DNA from: an archaeon
Lineage (GTDB): Archaea > Thermoproteota > Thermoprotei_A > Marsarchaeales > Marsarchaeaceae
DNA: 64,000 nt
Direction: 5' to 3'
Assembly: GCA_021800035.1 (NCBI GenBank)
Contig: JAJYZJ010000003.1
Coordinates: 1-64,000 of the forward strand
The translations under genes and the position numbers were made by a program. Position 1 is the first letter of the stretch, and each line of letters starts with the position of its first letter. Shown here piece after piece: positions 1-8,844 of this stretch. The notes below the pieces were generated by a model. That model saw only the letters and a program-made list of their open reading frames with translations. It was not told where the DNA came from and did no database searches.

Positions 1-41
1 GCAAAGCCGCAGTCGCCCGACGACAGCAAAAATTAAAGGCA

Positions 42-206
42 CTAGGTTGTGACTTGACCGTCTGGAACGGAGCACTCGTACTCCGCTCTCTCAAGTGTGC
101 AGATTGCGCAGGGCTCGTCCGAGTCGGGCGGCAGCGTTCCCACCATCTTCAGCCCGAGTGGCGTGCTCTCGCGGTAGCACTTTTCACAGACTCTGATTCT
201 CGCCAT
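42..206 (-). CDS. Small double-CxxC zinc-finger-like protein (start taken at internal ATG 206)
   Basis: MARIRVCEKCYRES...PCAICTLERAEYECSV; TATA-like 'tatttaag' upstream on the minus strand (~245-252). Confidence 0.5.
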   Translation of the reverse strand: MARIRVCEKCYRESTPLGLKMVGTLPPDSDEPCAICTLERAEYECSVPDGQVTT

Positions 207-271
207 CCGTCGCCAGTTCGCCCTGGGCTGATTGCTTTCCCGGCTTAAATACCAAGGCAACAAAACCTGAC

Positions 272-3200
272 ATGGACATCTCGGGTGATATGCGAAGCGG
301 GTCTGCCTTACCCACCGAAATCGCTACCCCGCTCTTTTGTGCCGACAAGCTCTCGGAAAAGGGGCTTAGGCTCTACAGCATGGTCGCAAAGAGTGCCTCG
401 AAGGACTTCAGGATAGGCGGCCAGGGCAACCGCTGGGGGGTTGGCTATATAAAGGGAGAAGACCGCACGCTCCGCTGCTATCTTGCGACCGCTGCTCACG
501 TAGAGGCACTGCGGCTGAGAGCGGGCGCTGCGGAAACCGAACCCAGGACCGGGAGGGGCGTGTGTTTTGCGATTGACTTCGGCTGCTACTCTACATTCCG
601 CTTTGCGAAAGAAGACCAGTTCCACTACTCGCGCCTGAGCTGGAGCGAGCCCCAGAGCCTCTTGGCCCAGATAGCGCCGGGCCAGCTCCTCTGGGTATGG
701 GTTCAGCACGACTGCTCGCTTTCAGAGGCGCACGAGCGAAGGCTGAACTCGCTCGCCTCTCAGATGCAGAAGTATCCGAGCCTCAGGGCGACGAACGAGA
801 AAAAGATTCAGCGCATCCAGGAGAAGGCGAAGAGCACGCTTTACGTGCTTGACATCTGCCTTTTTGAGCCGTCGAAGGACAAGAAGATCGCGCACGAGCG
901 GCTGGCGCGTTCGAGTCAGGCGCTCGTGGGTCACGCCCAGGGCGCGCAGCTCGAGTACACGATTCATGACCTTCCGGGCGCGTTCGATGAGCCTGGCAAT
1001 CCTGACCAGTCTCCCCTCTTGGGGGAGGAGAGCGGGAGTGCCAAAGAAAAGAGAGAGCGAGAGAACGAGAAGAAGGAAGAGGAGCACCTGAAAGCTATGG
1101 AGAAGAAGACCGCAGAGATTCGCAGGATTCTCTCCGCACCTCCGAGGCACAGCTTCAGCGGCTTCGGAGGGTGGATGGAAGACGTGCTGAAGGGCCACAG
1201 GGAGCTCCATATGACAGAGCAGGACCTGCTCGAGTTTCTCGTGCTCCCCGACCCGGCAGTCCACCGCGCGAAGTACTCGAGGGGCTCCTCCTTGCCAGCG
1301 CCCGCCGAGATGGCAGGGGAGGTGCCCCTGGGAGAGGCCCTGGAGGGGGGCGAGAGGCCGGTGGGCGTGACTCTCGCAGAGATGCGCTCTCACACGTACC
1401 TACTGGGAGCCACAGGCTGCGGAAAGACAACCTCGCTAAAAAAACTCCTCGAAGGGCTGAGAAGAGCCGACCCGGGCGCGTGCGTCTTCGTCTTCGACAT
1501 GAAGGACGAGTTCGCAGAAGACGTGGCCGCGAGATTCTCCGCCGACCCCTCCCTCCTCTACTTCCACCCCGTGAGATCCCCTCTTGCGATAAACCCGCTC
1601 GAGCTTCCGAAGGTCGACCCCGGAGAAGGAGGGAGGCCCCGCGCGGAGTTCCAGGCGGTGGAATTCTTTCTCGACATGATGGAGAAGGTGTTCGGGCTCA
1701 TGCAGGAAGCGCGCTACGCAAGGCACGTGGCACAGGTGGCGCTGAGGTGGCTCTACCGCTCGACCGACTCCCCCACGTTCACCCAGCTTTACGCAATGAT
1801 AGAGGGGATCAGGATGAAGAAGGTCTGGGCGCCCGAGGAAGACCCGGAGATGGTGAACCAGTTCATGTTCCTGAGGGGGCTCGAGGACACCTCGTATCTC
1901 TCGGTGCTCTCCAGGCTGGACCTAATCTCGAACAACGCTTTCGCCGCGCGGCTTCTGAACTCAACTTCGGTAGCGGACGAGGAGCTGGTCAAGGCAGGGA
2001 GGCTCGCGGTGTTCAACATGAACGAGTCCGGCTGCGGAGGCAGCGACATGGCATACCTCTTGGCCGCGACCTACATCCACAAGATCTGGCATATTGTGCT
2101 CAGGCTGAGGGAAAAGGGGCTGCGGGAGCCCAGGGTCTACATATTCATAGACGAGTTCGGGAAGATAGCGCGTTTCCGCCTGATGGACGCCCTGCTCTCA
2201 GAAGCGCGCTCGCGCTCGGTCCACCTCGTCATGGCCCACCAGCACCTTGGGCAGGTCTGGGACTCGGTGAGGAAGAGCGTGTTCACGAACACCGCGGTAA
2301 AGATTATCATGCGCGTCACTGACAGCGAAGACGCCGCAATTGTGAGAGGGCTCGACCCGGACTATTCGGATGAAATTTACAGGAGCCTGCCCACGCTCCG
2401 GACCGGCCAGGCGATAATGTTCCTTTCGCCCCAGACCGGAGAAGACAAGCTGGCGCCGGTCCTCGTCGAAGTGGGCTACCCCAGGGAATACCTGGAGGAA
2501 GGCCTGACTGACGAAAGAAAGAAAGAGGCCGCGCTCGCCTCTGTGTGCCAGAGGATGAGGGTCTACGCCCCGCCAGAAGCTTCGAATCAGGCGACAGAGC
2601 TCCTTCTCAACCCGGTGAAATACTTCGGGGACAGGCTCCCAGGGAGGCAGGAGGCCAAAGTCGAGAGGCGGCTCTACGAGAAAGTGAAGACATCGGGCCT
2701 GTCCCGGGACGAAAATAGCGAGGCAGGCTCGCCTTGGGAGTGGACCAGCCTCTCGGCGCTAGCTGCAGAAACCGGAATTCCCGGGGAAGAGCTCAGAGCG
2801 ATTGTGAACGGGCTCATCGGCGAAGGCAAGCTCGAGCTCGACCCGGAGTCTGTGAAACCGGGAACGGAGCGCAGGGTGCGCTACCGGAAGGGGCTTTTCG
2901 GGGCGCTTGAAACCGAGAGCGTAAGAAAGGCCACTTGCCCCTCGCGGGAAGGGCTGGGAATAGCTCTCGCCGCGTGGCTCGAGCTCACGGACAAAGGCTG
3001 CGGCGTTGTGGCCGCGGACCAGTCGTTACCGGGCTCGAAGCCTGACCTCGTTGCGGTGGCTTATGACGCGAAAGGGAGACCGGACCTGAAAAGAGCGATA
3101 GCGGTGGAAGTCGAGAGCCCTGAGGAAGTCAGGAGGCACCCCGAACAGGTGATAGAGAACATGGTCAAGCCCTCCACCTATTATTTTCACGAGGTTCAGG

Positions 3201-3667
3201 TGTGGACGCTCGAAGACGACATCGAGCTCGTGACGAAGATGCGGGACAGCCTATCCGACCCCACGAAGAGGGCAAAGGTAACGCTACACCTCACCGGACG
3301 TGGAGAACTGGACTACTACCTCGCGCTGTTCCAGGGCAGGGCGCCTCCGGAGCGCAAGATACCTCTGGAGGAGAAGACCGGGTCGGCCACTGAGACGCAG
3401 CTCCCGTGCGAGCCAAAAGTTGTTGGAGGCTCAAGAGTAGTGCTCACTGCCAGGATGGGGGAGGAGTTGCTCAGGTTGCGCCCCCAGCCCGGAGACGCTC
3501 AGGTCCTGCTGGGTTACTGGGACAGACCTGACATCGAAAAGCAGGTCGAGCGGATGGAAGGTCACAAGGCCGTTGTCACGGTTTACGAACTCAGGGGAGG
3601 CGGAAAGAGGAGGGTGGGCAGGTTCGAAGTGGAAATAGCTGACGAACTTCAAGCTCCGGAGCGGTAG
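272..3667 (+). CDS. VirD4/TraG-HerA-like DNA-translocating ATPase with C-terminal winged-helix-like and PD-(D/E)XK-like regions
   Basis: Walker A GATGCGKTTSL; Walker B VYIFIDEFGK; HQHLGQVWDSVRKSVFTNTAVKIIMRV; C-terminal SALAAETGIPGEELRAIVNGLIGEGKLELD and KPDLVAVAYDAKGRPDLKRAIAVEVESPEE. Confidence 0.8.
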   Translation: MDISGDMRSGSALPTEIATPLFCADKLSEKGLRLYSMVAKSASKDFRIGGQGNRWGVGYIKGEDRTLRCYLATAAHVEALRLRAGAAETEPRTGRGVCFAIDFGCYSTFRFAKEDQFHYSRLSWSEPQSLLAQIAPGQLLWVWVQHDCSLSEAHERRLNSLASQMQKYPSLRATNEKKIQRIQEKAKSTLYVLDICLFEPSKDKKIAHERLARSSQALVGHAQGAQLEYTIHDLPGAFDEPGNPDQSPLLGEESGSAKEKRERENEKKEEEHLKAMEKKTAEIRRILSAPPRHSFSGFGGWMEDVLKGHRELHMTEQDLLEFLVLPDPAVHRAKYSRGSSLPAPAEMAGEVPLGEALEGGERPVGVTLAEMRSHTYLLGATGCGKTTSLKKLLEGLRRADPGACVFVFDMKDEFAEDVAARFSADPSLLYFHPVRSPLAINPLELPKVDPGEGGRPRAEFQAVEFFLDMMEKVFGLMQEARYARHVAQVALRWLYRSTDSPTFTQLYAMIEGIRMKKVWAPEEDPEMVNQFMFLRGLEDTSYLSVLSRLDLISNNAFAARLLNSTSVADEELVKAGRLAVFNMNESGCGGSDMAYLLAATYIHKIWHIVLRLREKGLREPRVYIFIDEFGKIARFRLMDALLSEARSRSVHLVMAHQHLGQVWDSVRKSVFTNTAVKIIMRVTDSEDAAIVRGLDPDYSDEIYRSLPTLRTGQAIMFLSPQTGEDKLAPVLVEVGYPREYLEEGLTDERKKEAALASVCQRMRVYAPPEASNQATELLLNPVKYFGDRLPGRQEAKVERRLYEKVKTSGLSRDENSEAGSPWEWTSLSALAAETGIPGEELRAIVNGLIGEGKLELDPESVKPGTERRVRYRKGLFGALETESVRKATCPSREGLGIALAAWLELTDKGCGVVAADQSLPGSKPDLVAVAYDAKGRPDLKRAIAVEVESPEEVRRHPEQVIENMVKPSTYYFHEVQVWTLEDDIELVTKMRDSLSDPTKRAKVTLHLTGRGELDYYLALFQGRAPPERKIPLEEKTGSATETQLPCEPKVVGGSRVVLTARMGEELLRLRPQPGDAQVLLGYWDRPDIEKQVERMEGHKAVVTVYELRGGGKRRVGRFEVEIADELQAPER

Positions 3668-4041
3668 GCCGAAAGGGCTTCGGGGTTTTTCAGGAGCCAC
3701 ACCACGGACGTGGTGTTCGGCGCCCGCACGCCTTCGAGCGCTCCAGCTTTTTCGAGCTGGCGCAGCTTCTTCCAGAGCAGGAACATACCTCCGCGCTTTG
3801 TGAACGACGGGCCGAACTTTTCAGTGCGAACGAGTGAATCGTAGAGGAACCGCGTCGAAGCGAATCCCGTGTTGTTTTTTATGAGTTCGATGGTAGCTAC
3901 GGCGAATTCGTAGAGGTTGAGCGCCCCTGGGGTTTCGTATATCGGCAGTACCAGCCTCCTGCGCCTGACCGGGCTCCTTCTCCGCGACCTGCCCTTGACA
4001 CTTTTTCCGACTGGAGACTCTGAGTACCTTCCCATTGTCAC
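3649..4041 (-). CDS. Small basic winged-helix-like protein
   Basis: 130 aa ORF with basic N-terminus (KGRSRRRSPVRRRR) and helical C-terminus; TATA-like 'tatttaagccc' upstream at ~4062-4072. Confidence 0.55.
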   Translation of the reverse strand: MTMGRYSESPVGKSVKGRSRRRSPVRRRRLVLPIYETPGALNLYEFAVATIELIKNNTGFASTRFLYDSLVRTEKFGPSFTKRGGMFLLWKKLRQLEKAGALEGVRAPNTTSVVWLLKNPEALSAYRSGA

Positions 4042-4101
4042 TTCACTGTGAGCTTCTCGCCTGGGCTTAAATACGAAAGACCGGAGCTCCCTTCACTGAC
4101 C

Positions 4102-4225
4102 GCGGGCCGGGCCCGCAAGCGATGAATCGAGGACACTGCTCCCGCTCGACCGGAATATTGCCGGGGGGTAACCAAAGGTAACCAGAGATAGACTTAAGGT
4201 AACGGGAGATTGCCCGGGCGTAACC
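4102..4225. promoter_or_regulatory. Palindrome plus iteron-like GGTAACC repeats
   Basis: GCGGGCC-G-GGCCCGC at 4102-4116; GGTAACC at 4167-4173 and 4177-4183, GGTAACG at 4198-4204, CGTAACC at 4219-4225. Confidence 0.45.
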
Positions 4226-4435
4226 GAACACTCGGCCGCGCACGCTCAGGCAGTAAGAGCGGGCGGTTGGTCTTCTGGTTCGCGTTGTGGTTGTCTTCTG
4301 GAGTAGGGCTTTACAGTTTTTTGATTTCAGTTTTTGATTCAGGTCCGGCTTCGCCGAGCGGTCGTGGCGGTTTAGACCGTATTCAGGAGTTGGCCGGTTC
4401 TTCCTTTACAGAACCCTTCTCCGTTGCCAGCGAAC

Positions 4436-5521
4436 CTACTCCTTGAGTGCTTCTTTATAGGCCTCTGTCGCTCTTCCAATCGCGACTGCGGACCGTTCAT
4501 TCTGCAGGTCCCCCATCATTTTAGTCATTCCCTGGCAATTATTTTCCAGCGCGTCCAGAAAGTCCTCGAAGTGTTTTTCCGCCAAGTCCGTATTCAGCGC
4601 GACCCACAACACTGGAAGAATCCAGTCCACCGGGTTAACGGGAAGCGCTTCGGGGTCGAGCTTCAGGCACTTCCTGAAACTGGCGGCGATTTCGGTCCAC
4701 TTTCGGTACCAACTTGGCGAGTGATTGGCGCTGAAATAGTCGAACAGCTCGGCTATGTTAGAATATCCACCGCTGGAAGTCCCTGGACTCGCGCCGGGGC
4801 TTGTGCCCAGACATGTGTGCTTTCTTCCCCCGTACCCGTGTAGCCGGGTAAACGAAACACGGTTGTCTTCTGCGTAGTTTCCAGGCAAACTGCCCGCGAT
4901 GCCGGATGGTGTCGCGGAAGGATTAGGCAGCTGGTAAACTCCAGTTGGTCGCGGGGGGGCGGGCGCTCCGCAGTGGGTGAACACCCAGACGATGTAGTCT
5001 GCCAGCGGCTCCTCGATTTCCGAAGGGAGCCCTACGTACGGCTTATCTTGGCTGACTTCGGCATAGCATAAATATTTTCCTCTTATCGCTCGTATTGTTG
5101 AGGCCCGCGCAAGTTGCTCTTGTACGGTGCGTCCGCCACTGGCCGCGGGAGGGCTATTGAAGCTGAATGTATACGTCAGGGCGTGGGCGTGCTCGTGCAG
5201 CCGCACCAAATGCATCAGCATCAAGAAAGTGAGCGATTCGCTGGCGGCCGGCCCTCCTTTCTTAGTACACTCTCCGAAGAGTGAGCGCGAACACTCCTCT
5301 ATACATTTCGCGTACAGGATTACGAATCTTGTGTCGGGATAGCATTCCCCCAGCAAGTCGAATCCCCCCACCTCATTCTCCCTGGGGCGATTGCAATCGT
5401 CTATGTCAACCAGTTCAATGCTGGCTCCAGTCGGCAAAACGTTCCACAGCTCAACCGGAAGAAACTTGCTCAAGGCGTCCTCGGCATGTGTCTTTCCTGG
5501 TCCGCTGCCGGTCGCGGTCAT
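4436..5521 (-). CDS. Putative zinc metallopeptidase-like protein (HExxH)
   Basis: HLVRLHEHAHALTYTF (HEHAH = HExxH) with downstream EEPLADYIVW candidate third ligand; internal ATG at 5521 has a TATA 'aaatttatac' ~30 nt upstream, consistent with a leaderless transcript. Confidence 0.5.
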   Translation of the reverse strand: MTATGSGPGKTHAEDALSKFLPVELWNVLPTGASIELVDIDDCNRPRENEVGGFDLLGECYPDTRFVILYAKCIEECSRSLFGECTKKGGPAASESLTFLMLMHLVRLHEHAHALTYTFSFNSPPAASGGRTVQEQLARASTIRAIRGKYLCYAEVSQDKPYVGLPSEIEEPLADYIVWVFTHCGAPAPPRPTGVYQLPNPSATPSGIAGSLPGNYAEDNRVSFTRLHGYGGRKHTCLGTSPGASPGTSSGGYSNIAELFDYFSANHSPSWYRKWTEIAASFRKCLKLDPEALPVNPVDWILPVLWVALNTDLAEKHFEDFLDALENNCQGMTKMMGDLQNERSAVAIGRATEAYKEALKE

Positions 5522-5820
5522 GTCGGGGAGGTAGCAGGCTCGCAGAGCGTATAAATTTTCTGGGACAGCGGCTCGCTCCCGAAGGCTGGGTTGCAGTGGC
5601 GGGAGCGTGCAGTGCCACGCTTCTGAGCGGGTTGTGCCTGACACGCTGTCGCAGGTACGCGCACACCCCGATTCCGAATTTTGCAGGGAAGTATGCTTCG
5701 CTCGCTGGCTCGCTACGCTTCTCCCCGCACCCCTCTTGCTCCTCTCCCCCCTCTCGGGTTCAGGAGCCACGCACCTCGCGCCCATCCGCGCCGTCGCCGC
5801 GGATGGAAGACGCGGAGTTC

Positions 5821-6007
5821 GACATTTTTGGTCGGAACTCGCTTCGCTCGCGCGCGGGGACGCAGCGCTCGCGCGCGCCGCCCGTGTGGGTCGCTCGCGC
5901 TCCCTTACGGTCGAAGCGCGCTCGCCGGTGCTGCGCGTGGCGGGTCCCTCCCCGCTTCGCGCCCCTTCGCGCTCGCTGCGCTCGCAGGGTTCGAGACCAA
6001 AAATGTC
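5821..6007. repeat. 13-bp perfect inverted repeat flanking a GC-rich segment
   Basis: gacatttttggtc 5821-5833 and gaccaaaaatgtc 5995-6007; interior full of cgctcgc/cgcgcg motifs. Confidence 0.6.
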
Positions 6008-6476
6008 TCACCATACGTCTTCCAGCACGGCTCCGGCGGGGCCACGGGCGCGCAGCCCTGAGGCTCCTCCCCAGGCTTCCCCGGAGTCTGTGCATAACGC
6101 GGCCGCAGCGGAGAGTGAAACCGCGGCCTACCGGCAGGAGGGTTCGGGAGCACAGCAAGCGGGAACCGCGACCGCGGCGGGCCCTGAGAAGCCAGCGGTC
6201 ATCCGCAGGGGCGCCTCCGGCTACAGGTGGTACCTGCTCCTCGGGAGGCTCGTAAAGGACTCGCTGAGCGGGAAAGCGGTTCTCGTCTCGGTCTCGCTCC
6301 CGGGATACGAAGGCAGGGAGGTCTGGGTGCCGGAGAAGCTCACGCTCGTGGCCTCGGGCGACGAAGTGCTCGTCTCAAAGTGGACGCTCGACCGGATAGT
6401 AGCCCCAAAGCTCGGCTCTCCTTCAATAGCACCGAAAAGCGCGGGCTACTCGAAGGAAGAAGGGGAGGTGGAGTAG
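6003..6476 (+). CDS. Hypothetical protein, first gene of the PCNA-like cassette
   Basis: ATG 6003; disordered A/P/E-rich N-terminus then ordered YRWYLLLGRLVKDSLSGKAVLVSVSLPGYEGREVWVPEKLTLVASGDEVLVSKWTLDRIV. Confidence 0.55.
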   Translation: MSHHTSSSTAPAGPRARSPEAPPQASPESVHNAAAAESETAAYRQEGSGAQQAGTATAAGPEKPAVIRRGASGYRWYLLLGRLVKDSLSGKAVLVSVSLPGYEGREVWVPEKLTLVASGDEVLVSKWTLDRIVAPKLGSPSIAPKSAGYSKEEGEVE

Positions 6477-6479
6477 CGC

Positions 6480-6845
6480 TTGGAGACAGGGAATACGGAC
6501 TATCTCCTGCGGGTGTTCGTCCCCGAACCGCTGCTTTGCGAAGGGAAGAATCCGCCGCTCTGCGACGCATGCGCAACCCCCTTCGGGAAGGTAGAGGAAC
6601 GGGAGGGCTTCGATGTCGCGGCGCTCGTGCTCGTCGATTCAGAGTCGGGGGAGGGCTCCATCTGGGGGCTCGTCTGCCCGAAGTGCGTGAGCGCCTACCA
6701 CGGCGCGCTCGCGGTAAAGACCGAGCGGGAGGAGCCCATGGCAGCGCGGGCGCTCAGGGGTGTGCTCGGCCGACCCCTTACGTTGGGATTCTTCGAAACG
6801 GACGAAGAGTTCTACGCCGCTCTTTCGGGAGGGGTCATGAAGTGA
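6480..6845 (+). CDS. Hypothetical double-CxxC protein
   Basis: TTG start 4 nt after the upstream stop; CDACATPF and CPKCVSAYHG pairs; overlaps the next gene by 4 bp. Confidence 0.6.
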   Translation: METGNTDYLLRVFVPEPLLCEGKNPPLCDACATPFGKVEEREGFDVAALVLVDSESGEGSIWGLVCPKCVSAYHGALAVKTEREEPMAARALRGVLGRPLTLGFFETDEEFYAALSGGVMK

Positions 6846-8119
6846 GCGGCTCCGGAGCGCGTGACGGGAGGGAGCGGTCGAGCGGGGGTGCGAGCGGGCA
6901 GGAGTACCTGAAATGCTCTTCCTGCGGCTCGGACAAATGGTCGCGCACATGCGTAGACGCAGTCCGGATAGCAGCGACCGCGGAGGGTTATGCGGACGAG
7001 ATCGACGACTCCGGAGACGCCGAGTATATTTACGCATGCGCAGAATGCGGGAAGCGCTTCGAAGAAGCGGTAGGCAAGCCCCCGGGCACAGAAGCGCCGA
7101 CTGCCGACACCGAGACGGGGGCCATACGGACCGCGCAGCCAGAACGCGGAGACAGCGGCTCTGAGCGGGAGCGTGCCCGGGACGGCGAGGTGATTCCGGA
7201 GGACGGTGAATCGCCCCCGGGCGGCGGAAAGGAGAAGACTCCGGATAAGGCCCCGACGGAGAAGGAAAGCGCTACTGACGCTCCCAATCAGTCGACCGGT
7301 CCAGCAGCATTTTCATTCACCTTCCCCTCGGCTTCGCTCTTCGAGAGGCTGCTCGCCCATGTCTCGAAGGCATTACGCGCGGACGAGCTCACCTGGGAAA
7401 TCTCGGAGAAGGGTTTCAGGGTAAGGGAGCTCGATTCGCGCCACGTGATGTTCGCGGAGCTCATGATTCCGCGAGAGATATTCACGAGCTTCTCCTGCAC
7501 AGGGGCAGAGTCAGGATCGGTGAGGCTCGCTGTGAACACCGGGAGCATAAGGGCGCTCAGGGCCGCGGGCGAGAACCAGCTTGCTATCTCGTTTGCGGAA
7601 CCTCCTGCTGGTGCAGGAGGGAAACTCTCTCTGCAGTGGAGAGGCGGAGGTTTCGAAGCTGAAACCAGCGAGCCTTCCGCTGAGCCACCAGCAATAAAAC
7701 TCACTCAGGCATTCAGCGCGAAGCTCTATGCAGAGAAACTCGCCACAGCGCTGAGGAGCACTTTCGGAAGCTCGGCCGACTCAGTAAGGGTTACTGCAAC
7801 GCCAAGGGAGGCGAAGGGCATCTCTCTTGTCTTGGCCCATGGTGAGAAGTCGGCTGAGCTACGCGCGCTCACCCACCGCTGGGAGAGCGAGCCCAGGGAA
7901 ATGCGTGCGAGCTATTCCGCGCAGGAGCTGTGCAGAATCGCTTCGGACGGAACAGGAGCGCTCGTAGCAGAGCTGGGCTTTTCGAGCGCCCAGCCGCTCA
8001 GACTTGAGTTCCTCGTGCCCGTCCAGGGAAAAGCGGCGAGGCTCTCCTACTTCCTTGCCCCCTCGGATGCGGATACTGAGCCGGGGCAAAACTCGGAGGG
8101 TAAGGGAACAGGGGTCTAG
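6842..8119 (+). CDS. Zinc-ribbon + PCNA (sliding clamp)-like fusion protein
   Basis: GTG 6842 overlapping the upstream stop. N-terminal CSSCGSDKW...YACAECGKRF. C-terminal FERLLAHVSKALRADELTWEISEKGFRVRELDSRHVMFAELMIPREIF...VRLAVNTGSIRALRAAGENQLAISF...LRLEFLVPVQGKAARLSYFLAPSD matches PCNA/Mcl fold order and signature ends. Confidence 0.8.
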   Translation: MSGSGARDGRERSSGGASGQEYLKCSSCGSDKWSRTCVDAVRIAATAEGYADEIDDSGDAEYIYACAECGKRFEEAVGKPPGTEAPTADTETGAIRTAQPERGDSGSERERARDGEVIPEDGESPPGGGKEKTPDKAPTEKESATDAPNQSTGPAAFSFTFPSASLFERLLAHVSKALRADELTWEISEKGFRVRELDSRHVMFAELMIPREIFTSFSCTGAESGSVRLAVNTGSIRALRAAGENQLAISFAEPPAGAGGKLSLQWRGGGFEAETSEPSAEPPAIKLTQAFSAKLYAEKLATALRSTFGSSADSVRVTATPREAKGISLVLAHGEKSAELRALTHRWESEPREMRASYSAQELCRIASDGTGALVAELGFSSAQPLRLEFLVPVQGKAARLSYFLAPSDADTEPGQNSEGKGTGV

Positions 8120-8844
8120 TTGGGAGCCGGCCTCCAGCTACTCCCTCGGAAGAAGTCATTCGTTCACCAGCCCAAAAGTGCTGCTTCTCAAGGCAACCTA
8201 AGAGGAGCGCGAGCCACGCGCACTGGACGTAACCGCGCCCTCAAAAGGCTAAAGATTCGCGTTCCCGCCATCCAAAGCGGGTGGAGAAGCAGCTGAGTTT
8301 ACCAAGGCGTTCAGGTACGCGTAGTGGTGAATGTGCGGTAGGTCGCAAACCCAATCCTCCTAGGACAAAAAGAGGCCTCTCCCCTTCAAGAAATCTACTG
8401 CTACGGAGCGAAGGTGTCGAAGCGGCCTCAAACGCTCCCGGCCCTAGCGTGGCGCCAACACTTTGCGCCTGCTTACGAGCAAACAGATTCACCCAGGTGT
8501 ACGACAAAGTTATGGGCAACGGTTCCTGCAGAATGCCTCACGGGTCAGGCCAAGCTCCGGTCGCAACACCGCATTCTTTCTTGTAGGGTTCTTGAAAATT
8601 TTGCGTGCACCTCGACTGTAAGACAACGCTGGGCATAATGGACAAGCAAAACCAGAGAATCAAGCCGCGCCTCCGTCAACGAGATCTCAGAGTTGCACCG
8701 GCTCAGTCACGTTCACTACCTATACTGAGAGTACCGCCCAACGCCGGCAACCGAAGCGAAGTGGAGACACAATAAGACCCGTGGCCCAGCCTCCGCCATG
8801 TTCGGTTAACTTATTGAAAACCCAAGAAGTAATAAGCCAAAGAG

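Noticed and set aside
722-1430. Minus-strand ORFs (223 and 91 aa) opposite the ATPase gene
   Set aside because: Antisense frames created by high GC; the plus-strand frame has clear ATPase motifs.
1171-2322. 383-aa plus-strand ORF in another frame of the ATPase gene
   Set aside because: Arg/Gly/Pro-rich translation typical of a shadow frame in GC-rich DNA.
5281-6255. 324-aa plus-strand ORF overlapping the HExxH gene and IR region
   Set aside because: Arg/Pro/Ser-rich low-complexity frame with no recognisable domain; opposite to a better-supported gene.
8270-8300. ggtggagaagcagc as an SRP RNA helix-8 match
   Set aside because: Poor match; a much better SRP RNA signature exists at 54160-54193.
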